From positions 186,001 to 250,000 of the forward strand of contig SSNU01000279.1 of the NCBI GenBank assembly GCA_012064415.1: 64,000 nt of DNA, written 5' to 3'. Below are positions 46,173 to 57,600 of the stretch, piece by piece. Both the position numbers and the translations under genes were made by a program. Each line of letters begins with the position of its first letter. The stretch's first letter is position 1. The notes under the pieces are model-generated. The model had not been told where the DNA came from and ran no database searches. It was given only the letters and a program-made list of their open reading frames with translations. This DNA is from Gyrodactylus bullatarudis. Lineage: Eukaryota > Platyhelminthes > Monogenea > Gyrodactylidea > Gyrodactylidae.

Positions 46173-49017
46173 TCAGAGACTTGAATATTTTGAATTAATG
46201 TAGTTTTTGAGTATCCTCTGGGTGTTTTTTTGGAGAACAGGATCAAAACCCTTGGACAAAAAATTAATTAAATTCATTTTTTGAATTAATTCAAATGAAA
46301 ATGCATCCCCCTTTATTTTCTCCAAGTAATAGAATGGTTTTGTTGGTGTTTGTGTCTGTGATATTTGCTGTTGTGTGGTAAGTTGTTTGTTTCTAGGTTT
46401 ATTCACGAGTTGGTGAAACGTTTTCCCCAAATAATACAGAGATGGATGAAATTTAGAAATTGGATTCTTCAATTTTAATGATAGTTTGAAAAGAGACAGA
46501 TCCTGTATAGTTAGTTGAAGGAGAAGACAGGATTTGTTTTGTGAATAATGGCAATTATTTGCACAAGTGTCTGTTTGATTTTATCATGTTTTGGTGTTTC
46601 ATTAGAGAACAGTTCACAACAATATATCAGCGTAACACGCATAATGCAGATCTGTTCGAATCTGGACATCTTCACAATAAGCATTTTTCGTAAATTTATT
46701 CGATGAATTAGCCCTCCTTTGCAGTTAAGATGAGTGATTTGTTATTGCCGAATTCACTCCTAGACAGAGAACTATCAAGCTTATCCTCTTCCTTTTCTTC
46801 CTCATTGGTACTGAGAAATCTCTGGGACCATCTGAAAAGGTAAGATTTAAAAAAAGTTAAATCAAGATTTGATTCAGTAGATTTTCAATATTTTATTCGA
46901 AATTGCACAATAACAAAGAGCATAAGAATTTCTAAGCTTCGTTGTTATTATTCTATAAAGAAATATTTTTATAAAAAATCAATATTCAAAATTTATCAAA
47001 GTGGTTAAACCCTATCGAGACGATAAGATTCTAAATGAATTTCCAATGGGAATTCTATGTGATAAGAATTCTTTTGATCCCTTCTGAGAAAATCAATTTT
47101 CTATTGAATTTCACATCTACTAATAAGTAGATGATAACTAAATTTTAATAATCCTGGTTATTTTATCCAAGTTTAGATGTTTCTTTGAAACTTTTTGAGA
47201 TTTTTTTCGCGTAAATTATAAAATAGAGTATGTGATATAGTTGAGACCAACGTAATAACTGAAAATTTACAACTTTGAATTATCGCCCTGAGCTCTGAAC
47301 TCTAAAGTTTAATCCTATCAAAATATGATTAGGCCTGTAGGATCGAAAGAGTTTAAAAGCATCCCCTCAACAAGCATCGAGTCCACAGTGTGCATATCTC
47401 CAGAAACTCATGCCTGAATATGAAAACCTTATCAGAAACTACTATTCTTGCTACTTATTGTTATCATATTATTAATAAATATAAATTTCTATCCTGAAAG
47501 ACTATCCAACAAACTCACTCAACAAGATTGTATAATGAGTTCTTTGAAAGTTTCTCTTCGTACTGGATTTGGTTCTGTTTGAATGTGGGAATACAAGTGA
47601 TATAAGGTGGAAGATTTATATCGAAGCGAGCTTCCAACTTGAGATCGACGAAGGAATTAAAGGAGCTTTTGAGTTCTTTGAAAAGATCTAAATGGAGATA
47701 ATATTTTTAAAATTTTACATGAATTAACATGATGTTAAATTAACATACGAGTATTTTCATTGATTTGAATCCATTTGAAAATCATGAATAATCCAGAATT
47801 ATCCTTGTTATTGATGAGAAATTTTACAATAAATTTGGTCTGATTGGCCCATTCATTTTGTAGAATTTTCAATTTTTCATCAATCTGATTCTCTTGTTCA
47901 GACATCTTCAGAATCAAGTCGCCACAAAAGATGTGAACAAATAATAACTTGCTAATATCTTCCTTCTTTATATTTTGTTCCTTTTCTTGATTTTGATCAT
48001 AGCAAATAAATTTCCCATTATAATAATAGGCCAAGATGACGTGATAGATACGACTCTGAAGTGGTAGCTGATTCTCTTTTTCCATCGATAGAAAACCTTT
48101 GAGATTTTCCTCAGCAGACAAAAATGGAATGCTACATGTGAAAGCAACAATATAATTGAATAGAATATCAATAGTTTTTGATTCGTTATTGTTTGTTAGA
48201 TTTGATATTGCTAATTGATTATATGAATGTCCAGATAGTGGATCGAACTCAATAGCCATTTTGTAAAACTTTTCTGACAAATCCAACTCATTTATATAAC
48301 GATACAAGTCTCCGAGATGAACACAGCAATGCTGCACAATGTAGAGAATATTCTTTTTTGTGGGTTTAGTCATCCCTTTGATACCATTTTTATCAACTGA
48401 ATTTATTGATACTTCCTTTGCCTGTTTTGAATTTATTGAACGACAGAGAAGCTTTTGAGGGAAAACAGGTCTTTCTGCAGCTCTCTCAACTTGTTCTAAA
48501 ACATCAAGAAGAGAACGGTTAGCTTTCTGAACAAAGTGAAGTTTATCCACACTAAATGTACTAGAGTTTGTGAAGAGAGATGGAATATTTTGAAAGCATT
48601 CATTTACATCGATATAGTTATGTAAGATTCTGAAGTATATTCCCTTAGCTTGATGGAGAAAATCAGTGAAGAGAGCTCTTAATTTGGAGCTATTGTCTGA
48701 TTTCAGCTAAAAAATTTAAGAAATTAATTTTGGGTAATAAAAAATTGATTTTGATAACTCACCTGGAGTTTGTATGCCTCTATATTTTTCTTAATCAAGT
48801 TCCATAAATCTGCATCGAGATGCTTTTCGATGGCATAATTCAAATCATAGATAAAGAAATCCAGAATAAGTATTTTGGCTTCATCTTTATGACCCTTTTC
48901 TCTCAGAAGACTCTTAATTTCGGCTAAAGCAGAATCTGAGTTCCATGAAGGTGGTGGAATATTTAAGGCTTTGGTATGCAGTTTGAAGAAATATTTACTG
49001 AACAGCTCAGAAAACAT
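46173..49017 (-). CDS. EST1/SMG5-SMG7-like protein (nonsense-mediated decay)
   Basis: Proposed exons: 49017-48763, 48706-47749, 47687-47519, 46831-46766, 46661-46529, 46502-46173; 1,911 nt, 636 residues. The first three are strong. The last three are inferred from open frames and phase; their donors GTCTAG and GTCTTC are atypical and the last intron would be 26 nt. The diagnostic block is VHLGDLYRYINELDLSEKFY and KMAIEFDPLSGHSYNQLAIS (residues about 190-230), the TPR-like 14-3-3 region shared by SMG5, SMG6, SMG7 and Est1, followed by the helical EST1 region (LSAEENLKGFL). No PIN nuclease domain is visible, so SMG7 or a short SMG5 is likelier than SMG6. Role: binding phosphorylated UPF1 and recruiting decay or deadenylation factors. 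Confidence 0.8.
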
Positions 49018-49094
49018 TTATTTAAAAAGTGGAGCTAGTACGTGTTGCATTAAACAAAAATTTTATTTACCTCAGAGAAATTTGTTTATAAAGA
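49018..49094. promoter_or_regulatory. Shared divergent promoter region, SMG-like / kinase 1
   Basis: 77 bp between start codons, AT-rich. No motif recognised. The two genes almost certainly share a bidirectional promoter. Confidence 0.55.
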
Positions 49095-49822
49095 ATGTCA
49101 AAGTCTTTTAAAATGATTCAAATAAGCGTTGAAGGAAATATTGGAGCCGGAAAGTCTAGTTTTGTCAAATTTTTCGAAACTATCTGTGACAATGTTGAAA
49201 TACTTCCTGAGCCAGTTTCAATGTGGTCTAATTGTAGAGGAATAAATGTTTTTGTATGATTAAATTACTTAATTTTTTAGCAACTAATGTATGAAAATCC
49301 TGCTAAGTATGGAAGCATATTCCAATCACTGGTTGGTTCAACTCTCCTTGATAGACAGAGAATCAAACAAAATTATCCAATTAGACTCATAGAAAGATCA
49401 ATTTTATGCACCCAAAACTGTTTCACGCTAGCAATGCGCAACAAGTATTTGTTACTTTTAATTTTTCGTATTAAGTGGCCATATATCTGATTGTGACCAT
49501 GAAGTTCTTGGAAGAATGCATGATGCCTTGACTAAATTAAAGGAAGTATGCCCCAAAAAGATTAGTACGAAATTTTTTGTTAACTTTAACAGTTTATTTA
49601 AGATGTAAACCTGAAATATGCCTTGAGAGAATCAAAATGAGGAATAGATCAGAAGAAAAAGGAATTTCTATAGATTATTTAAAACAACTTCACGATCTTC
49701 ACGAAGAATGGCTTATGCAAGAAAACCCTGGTGTCCCAGTAACCGTCATAAATTGTGATCATGACTGGGAGTTTTTGACTAAGGATTACGAACTTAGAAA
49801 AGATGAAATTCTATCAGTCTGA
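49095..49822 (+). CDS. Deoxynucleoside kinase, copy 1
   Basis: Four exons: 49095-49253, 49281-49444, 49476-49564, 49593-49822; 642 nt, 213 residues. Introns are 27, 31 and 28 nt. The P-loop is EGNIGAGKSS (residues 13-22), the substrate-site glutamate lies in PEPVSMW (38-44), the ERS motif in IRLIERSIL (about 87-95), and the lid region in YLRCKPEICLERIKMRNRSE, with LHDLHEEWL near the end. This is the dNK/TK2/dCK family, which phosphorylates deoxynucleosides for salvage. It is slightly short for the family (about 230-260). I chose the upstream ATG; the in-frame ATG seven codons in matches the start of the second copy. No clear mitochondrial leader. Confidence 0.93.
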
Positions 49823-50529
49823 ATTAGACTGTCAAATTTCAAAAATAATTTCCTACATACTAAATAATAACTAGGCATAATTATTTTATTAATTCAGATT
49901 TAGTTTTCTGAACTTTGTCGTTATAATAATAATATATATATTCATCCTTGATGTGTTTATCCAAGTTCTTTTATCACTGATCCTGGATTAGTATGCTTTC
50001 AGTGTCAGTTTCAATAATTGATAACTTTAGCAATGTATCAAGGCCAAACTAACAATAATATGGTTGTCTTAGTGTCTGGTGCCTTTACACACTGATAATT
50101 TCTTTAAAATGAATGGTTTATAAATTCACATGTTCATCTTAATCAAAAGATAAATTCTATTGTATTAATTAAGTAATATTCTATTTTATTTAAAATTAAT
50201 TTGACAGCTTAACTAAAAGGTTTAAAAGAGAATGTGTACTTAGTTAAGACGATTATAAAAAAATGACAGTGTTAGTCTCGATCCTTTAAGTAAGTTAAAT
50301 TTTAATCTACTTTGATAGTTTGCTTCAAACCAATAGATACATCAATTTTTATCTACTGCAACTCAGAAAATTTCAACTAGTTATATAAAAATAATAGAGG
50401 TTGGATCTTGATATTTTTGATAAAGATAATTTTAATTTAGTCACCATTAAGTTAAAAGTTTAAAACACACACTTAATGTTGATCAGATTATAATGAATGA
50501 ACTTTCCTTTTACTATTATCACTTTTTAA
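49823..50529. other. Intergenic, kinase 1 to SYF2
   Basis: 700 bp, AT-rich, no gene or repeat recognised. It must hold the SYF2 promoter. Confidence 0.5.
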
Positions 50530-51971
50530 ATGAGTTCGGTAAAAGAGAAACTTGAAAGTTTATCTAGGAAAAGAGTAATTTTTTATGGTTAATTTTTCTT
50601 AAAAAGCATGATGCCAGGAAAGAAAACCTAAAAGAAGTTGCAGAAGAATGTAAACGCAAGAAACTTCCGTCAAATTGGGAATCTCGAGAAAAGAAACTCC
50701 GATACGAGGAGGAAGAGGATCAATTTACCCAAGAATGCATAAAGAATAATTTAGATCCTGAAAGAGCGAAGAATTTAAAACAGAACGCACAGCTTGTGGA
50801 CAGATTTGAACAACAAAAAAATCGCAAAAAACAATTGAAAAGCCAATCAGACGGATTTTCAACCTATGAAGCAGCAACCCACAAAAAGTACCTCAAAGAT
50901 GTTCGAGGCATTAAAGTTGACTTGAAAGAATATCAAGAACATAAAGAAAAGTTGTGAGTTAAACTTTTTTCACAATCACCAAATAATTTGGTCCAAATTT
51001 AAAAGCAGCCGATTATTGTTCGGATTGCTAATATTTTGGATACAAGATAGATAGGCAAATGCGTTGTCTTTAGATAATTGGTGCATAATTTAAGCTGAGA
51101 ATTACTTTTACTAAACATTTTGTTGACCGATTTTCTCCAAGGATCTTTTCAGATATTAAAATTGAACGCAAATAAATTCAATTAAGAAATTTAGAATCAA
51201 AACTTTGATGTCATCTTCAAACTATAGTTGTAGTTGGGTTTAATTCCAATATATTAAAAACAAGATGAAGCTACATTTACTAAGATTATTGGATGATATT
51301 TTGGAATACAGTATTCGTGGACGGTCAGCTGCTGAAATATTGAGATATGGACTAACTTATCGCCTCGTTTTGATAATATTTTTTTGCTCTTATAATGCTG
51401 TATAATTATTAATTAGACATTGCTGATACATCATCTGACTAGATAAATAAACTCATCTTAATTTTAAGAAGGTTTGGGCAGGCGCAAGATTTGCTTTTGA
51501 TCACCTTCAAGACTAAAATCGCTGTTTAATAAACAATGTTTATGAATTATTTACGCATCTTATCTATAAGGATTCATACAACAGCTTCAATTTATTTTAG
51601 GGGTTTTCAAATATTTTAGCAATTTTTTCCATATCCATAAGTTTAAAATATAATTTTATTCTGATTGGAACATTTTTAAATCTTGTATTATCCTCTAATC
51701 TTTAAGAGGAGATTTAGCTTTCCCTACTGCCCATACTCTTGGGCTAATCGGCCAACACAAGGATAAACCAGAAGCCCTTGAAAGGCTTGCGACCTACATG
51801 AATAACGAAGCCAAGAAGAAGTCCTACAGCAGAAGAAGAGCATTCGATCCAGATGCAGATATTGACTACATTAACGAGAGGAATAAGAGGTATAATGAAT
51901 TGCTCGATCGTCATTATGGAAAGTACACTGCAGAGATAAAGCAGAACTTGGAAAGAGGAACAGCTCTTTAA
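50530..51971 (+). CDS. SYF2: Pre-mRNA-splicing factor SYF2
   Basis: Three exons: 50530-50574, 50607-50953, 51707-51971; 657 nt, 218 residues (human about 243). The first intron is 32 nt, the second 753 nt. Recognised by HDARKENLKEVAEE and KRKKLPSNWE in the N-terminal half and by the conserved tail YSRRRAFDPDADIDYINERN and KYTAEIKQNLERGTAL. SYF2 is a component of the Prp19-associated complex of the catalytic spliceosome. The unusually small introns of this genome make its splicing machinery of interest. The gene lies between two deoxynucleoside kinase copies. Confidence 0.96.
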
Positions 51972-52447
51972 AAAAAACATTTTATTTCATAAAACTGTTT
52001 AATAAATTTTAAATATATAAAATTTCTGTAAAACCTTAAATTAATTAGGCTTCTCCGAGAAACTCCCAATTAACAACACACAAAGTTGATACAGCAATGC
52101 TTTCAAACTGACAGTGTCTTAGCAATGAATAGAATATTTTATTAGCAATTTTATTGAAATTTTTTATCAGAGTATAGTTGAGAGTCTATAAAGTTTCTAG
52201 CAAACGGCGGATAAAATATTTAGTCTTATATTTTCATCGTTGTGAATTGATTCATTTAAGAAATTTTAATATTTAATCTCTAGCAGAAACTTTCTAAAAA
52301 GTAATTAATAATTTATTATACTTTAAGAGTTTAATTTAAAAATAAAATAAAATTTGATTGAATAGAGTGAATTCATTTAAACTTGTTGAGGAATAAATGA
52401 TGGAATTTGTTTTGTCCATTTTTTCTATTACACTCACTTGAATTCAA
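51972..52447. other. Intergenic, SYF2 to kinase 2
   Basis: 476 bp, AT-rich, nothing recognised. Confidence 0.5.
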
Positions 52448-53159
52448 ATGATACAAATAAGTGTTGAAGGCAATATTGGCGTTGGGAAATCAAAATTTGT
52501 AAAGCATTTTCAATCAATTTGTGATAATGTTGAGATTCTTTATGAACCTGTTTCTAAATGGTCGAATTGTCGGGGAAATAATTTTCTTGTAACACTTTTA
52601 TTTATTGTAAATTGTAGCAACTCACCTACTCTGACCCAGCGAAGTATGGTATGATTTTTCAATCTCTCGTTGTATCGACCATCCTCGATATGCAACGTAC
52701 TAAACAGATTTACCCCATTAGATTGATTGAAAGGTCTATTCTAAGTAGCAAGAATTGTTTTGCACCAGCCATGAAATCAAAGTGAGTCATAATAATAACT
52801 TGTTTTAGTGGCTTTATGACTAATTCTGATTATTCAATTCTCGAAAAAATTTACGATTCAGTTTTGAACTCTAAGGATGCCTTTCCCAACAAGATAAGTA
52901 AGATGAAATTCTTAATTCCGAGAAAGTCTACCTTAGATGTAAACCAGAAACATGTCTTGAGAGGATCAAAATGAGAAATAGGAGCGAAGAAGATGGTATA
53001 TCAATCGAATACTTGAACCAACTTCACAAGTTACACGAAGATTGGCTCATGACCGGGAACGCCGGTGTTCCAGTTACCGTAATTGAATGTGAACAGGATT
53101 GGCCAGAACTTTCGAAAGAATACAATCTAAGAAAAGATGAAATACTCCTATGCAATTAA
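52448..53159 (+). CDS. Deoxynucleoside kinase, copy 2
   Basis: Four exons: 52448-52588, 52618-52781, 52809-52897, 52927-53159; 627 nt, 208 residues. Introns are 29, 27 and 29 nt at the same positions and phases as in copy 1, and exons 2 and 3 have identical lengths (164 and 89 nt), so this is a duplicate. Motifs: EGNIGVGKSKF, YEPVSKW, IRLIERSIL, YLRCKPETCLERIKMRNRSE, LHKLHEDWL. All catalytic motifs are kept. Differences such as GVGK for GAGK and MTGNAGVPV for MQENPGVPV show divergence under constraint, possibly toward different substrates. Confidence 0.93.
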
Positions 53160-53215
53160 TCAGTCAAGAGAATCAATGAGAATATTAGTTTGTTTATTAT
53201 TAATAATTTATGTAT

Positions 53216-54505
53216 TTACAATAAACTTTTCAAATACGCTATTGGATCTTGACTTTTTGATACCTGGTCAATATCTTTGTCGCTTTTGCAGTTTTTCAAC
53301 AAGTTGACTGCTATTTTTAAAGCCTTTTCCATGACCTGATCGTTGTTTTCATCTTTTGAACTTGTCTGATTCGTTTTGCGATCGAAATCACTTCTTCTAT
53401 TACTTGTGGTGGGCCCTAGAGAAAATGAAAATAGAATTTAAAAATAATAAACAATTTTAGATTTATGTTTGTACTTTGAACTGTTTCGTTATAGTTAGGA
53501 TAAACAAATGGAGTTCTCTCAGAAGGGGGCCAATTCCTTGAACCTCGAGATTGGTTTGGTCTCTGATACCCATTATAAATATCATTGTTATAATTTACAG
53601 AGGAGGAAACTCGATAATTCCTGTCTTGATATTGGCTTGATTCGAAATTTCTCTTTTGGTTTCTACCCTCTGGTAAATTGATGATCGAAGAATTTTTATT
53701 TTTCTTTGATTTTTTAAAGTTACGTTCAGCCTCATCATCTGAGAATTCTTGAAGATTTTCTGGTATTTCTCGATCATTAAGCCAAGAGGCATCGGATCCC
53801 TTTTCGCAGGTGAGACGAGCCATCAAAAGTGGCAATGTCAAGACGGGGTCGTCTGGGCAATAATAAATAGCTTCTCCAACGGATACATCAGGCATTTCAC
53901 CCAGTGATTCTATAGATTCGTGGTACTTTTTTAACTCAACATCCCTATCATAACCAACCGGACGTCTAAATGGAATCTGAGGTGGAGCTAATCCAGTACA
54001 TTTTGAGGTGACTACAAGATAATACGGATCTTTAACTGGACCAAAAGCTTCATAGATTTCGCCGATAGGTTGTTTGTTCTCTTTAAATAAAGCAGTTGAA
54101 CAATCTAGTATTGGTAAATTATTGTCTGATTTGATAACAAGGCAACCACAAATTATTGATGTGATGCTACCCACCTTTTTTAATGGACAGTTATTGATTT
54201 TTCTCAATACAGGAATATAACCTGCTTCGATAATAACAGGAAGCTGAGAGGGAGGCTTGAATTGTTTCTCTTCCGAAAGATCTGATTCAGGTTTTTTAAC
54301 CAGAAATTCTTCGAGATATGGGGAATCAGAGTCATCTGAGGATTCTATTTCTTTGGTAATTCTGTGTTCTGTAAAGGGCTTAAAGGTTTCCAAGTTTTCT
54401 TGAGCAAATATACAATTCTGAAAGTTAGTTATATATAGGGCCTACCAAATCTTCATCGAAAAGCTCGCCAAAATCGAAATTTTTATTGAATATATCTTCC
54501 ATCAT
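53216..54505 (-). CDS. NAF1: H/ACA snoRNP assembly factor NAF1
   Basis: Three exons: 54505-54446, 54417-53475, 53415-53216; 1,203 nt, 400 residues. The first intron is 28 nt. An acidic Ser-rich N-terminus leads to the Gar1/Naf1 beta-barrel with the signature GEIYEAFGPVKDPYYLV (residues about 139-155) and the following CEKGSDASWLNDREIPE (about 224-240), characteristic of NAF1. An Asn/Arg/Tyr-rich tail follows. NAF1 binds dyskerin during early assembly of box H/ACA RNPs and is replaced by GAR1 in mature particles. Confidence 0.93.
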
Positions 54506-54651
54506 GTGAAATTTTTCATGAAATCTATCTAGTTAAACCAAATATTTAATTTATCGGTCACACTTTTAACCACTATTTTAGCAAAGTTTCATTTCAAATT
54601 TCTTAAATATAAATGAGAGGGTTATAGACTATAAATTATAATTAATTTGTC
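54506..54651. promoter_or_regulatory. Shared divergent promoter region, NAF1 / anoctamin
   Basis: 146 bp between start codons, AT-rich, no motif recognised. Confidence 0.5.
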
Positions 54652-57600
54652 ATGAGTTTTTTTCATTCATTTCGTAAGCTGAACTTCGATGATTGCTAAC
54701 AAATTTAGGTCGCAAACTTGAGTCTAAGATTGTTGACTCGCTTGATAATGTTGATGGAAAATACTATGCAAATAAATCAAAGGAGCTATTCTTTCGTGAT
54801 GGAAAAAGGAGAATAGACTATGTTATTGTTTATAAAAATCCTAAAAATAGTGCAAGTGCACTAGCTGAGAAACGGATGCAATTTTTTTCAATCCTTAGTT
54901 CAAAGAGCATTAATATCGAAGTTGAATCATCAATCGGAGTTATTCATGCTTTTTCTCGAAATGGAGATGAAAATGAGGATAGCGATGACTTGTATCAGCC
55001 GATATTCGAGCAACATGATATGAGCAATCCTGCTGTTTCTAGTATAATAGCTCAAGATGCTGGAATAGGTTTCGACCCGCTTGCATCAAATGTGAGACAT
55101 TTTCACCACGTTATTGTTATTTTCTCTACTTAAAAATTTTTGATTGAAAGCATTATTCTTATGCTTCCTTTGAATTTAGGACCATAATGGAGAACCAGAA
55201 GCAAATTCTTTGCTCGATAACGTATGCTAGTTTCCATTGGATAACACTTGTATTTTTAATGATTGTTTTAAACACTGTTTTGATTTGTTTAATGCTGTTT
55301 GCACTTATATCTATACACCTTATGGGTATTCAAATTTATTGTAGAAATTTTACCTATAGCTTTTGTTCCAAATCCTTTCTGGGTTCTTGGATATAATTTT
55401 ACAATCTTCCTAGCTGGAACATAAATCCAAACAATTTCCCGCTGACTCTGCTTTACTTTGAAAAATACTTAAATCAATTTTTATCTGCATAGAAAAATAA
55501 TCAAAATTTTGTGAGTAAATTCTTTTTTTTATCAATTTCCCTTAACACCTGGAAACTAGAACACTTAATTTCTTTACATCCCCAAACTATTCTCAATGAT
55601 CAAAACTCTAATGAATGGTGACAAAATTTAGTCTTTAATCTAATGTATAATAGTTAACACGAATAAAATTTACAAAAGATCAAATGTTTTAATCGAAATG
55701 TCCTTCTTTCAGGTCGAAAATGATGACAGTTCTGATGGAGTTTTATATTTTGCCAAATTATACGTCCCCTGGGAGGTCATGAAAAAGTATGCAGAAGTCC
55801 TCAAACTTCGTAAACCAATCAAGAAAGTGAGTCCCTTTCATTTTCTATGAGAATAATACTCCAAGTTATTGTACAAGCTGAGTTTTGATTTATCGGAATT
55901 TGATTTTATAATAAAAAAAACACCAGTGAATAATGTTTTTCTGCAGAGCCCTATATGAGCACATAAATTAGATCATCATACCTATCAGTAGGGATCAAAA
56001 TTCTGGAAATTACCTAATTTTATCATGGCAATAAATGTTTTATACAAGTTTTTTTAACTTTGAAACTATTTTAGTTTGAAAATTTTTAACGTCAATTTTG
56101 TGTAGGCAAGATGAAACGTTAGGGATAAAATTTCTCATTATAATAATCAAGTAAAGTATGAGAAAAATAGCAAATATCATTGTTTGTACCCACGGAACGA
56201 TCAATAAGATTTTTTCTAAGAAAATAAAATATTCAGCCTTGAATAATACAGTATAACCTGAGCATAATTTGAATGTTAGGACTAGAGCGATTCAAAGAAA
56301 CCTCAAATCTGATCCGAATATCTATTGGGGAAATTTGAGTACGCAAAACTCAATAAAACAGACAATGGGAAACTGATATAATCAAAGCATATGGTATCAG
56401 GAGTTTTCGAAAATGTTGTATGTTTTTACATGGGAATCCCAGACTAGGACTGTAGTTCATTTAGCTTTTGTGGCTTGAACAGTGGAATTTAGATATACAG
56501 CTAATCTCGGAAGCTTAAATAATTAGTATTAATAAGCTACAAAACTTGAATATTTCGAATCTAAAGATCAGACAGACAGAGAGCAAAGCCGGAAGATTTT
56601 TTTACCATGTCAAAAATCCTGTTTAATTTACTCATGACCGATCTCAGCAATTTTTATGCTTTTGCAGGGTTACATGAAATTCTAATACATAACTTTTCAT
56701 TCCTGGAATATTTAGGACAAGGTAAGTGTTCAATCGGTGTGTCTTAGATGTTTATTGGGATATGCAGCTTGAAATAAATCTATCATAACAAGTTGATTAA
56801 AAATTATGATAAAATCTATAAAACTCTAATATAACTATTCATATTTAGTATAGTAATAATATACATTTTGCTAAACGTTTTTTTCAATTTTTGATTTATT
56901 TTAATAATAATTCTCTATAGTGTAACAGTATTGTAAGTCTATTCGATTGGATAAAAAAAACGAATTTTTATTTCTTTTTTTTGTAAAAAAGTCACATATA
57001 GCAATTTATTACTGAATTAAATTGAAATTTTTAACAGAAAATTAAAAACCCTATTTTCTTGTCATTTTTCATTGCACTCATTTGAAAGCAAATACCAAAT
57101 ACTGTTAATTGATTCTCTCGATTTTTCTGGTAAACAATTATCATTACTGTAATACTCAATCTTATAACGCATGTATAATATATTGTATATTAAAAATTGT
57201 CCGTGTAGTCATCGGTAGTTAGATAGTGAAATTTAGGAAAAAAGTGAAAAATAAAATTTCAGAAATGAACACTCTATAAATGTCTTATTTCAATTATGAT
57301 GCAATACCAGCATTGAAAACATTCAGCTTTTACTCTCTTCACTAGCTTATCGAAAAATTATTACGAGTATGAAAAATTTGTTTTAAAATAATATTGATTG
57401 ATAATAAATTTTATTCTACCACATAATTTGGACCAATAATACCACTTTAATCACATGAACCAATAAGATTGAAGCTGTCAATTTTAAGATTTTTATGATT
57501 TTCATCATTGGTCTCCTGGCCTTTTGTCCTGTACATTTGCTATGCAAAAGTAAAACAGTTTGTAAATAAAAGACTCTCAGTCCTCGTTAATATCGAGTTA

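Noticed and set aside
46727..46839. First exon of a separate + strand gene (ATG, Leu/Ser-rich frame, GTAAGA donor)
   Set aside because: The - strand reading of the same bases continues the SMG-like gene in phase, with acceptor TTTTCAG and an acidic linker; no following + strand exon was found.
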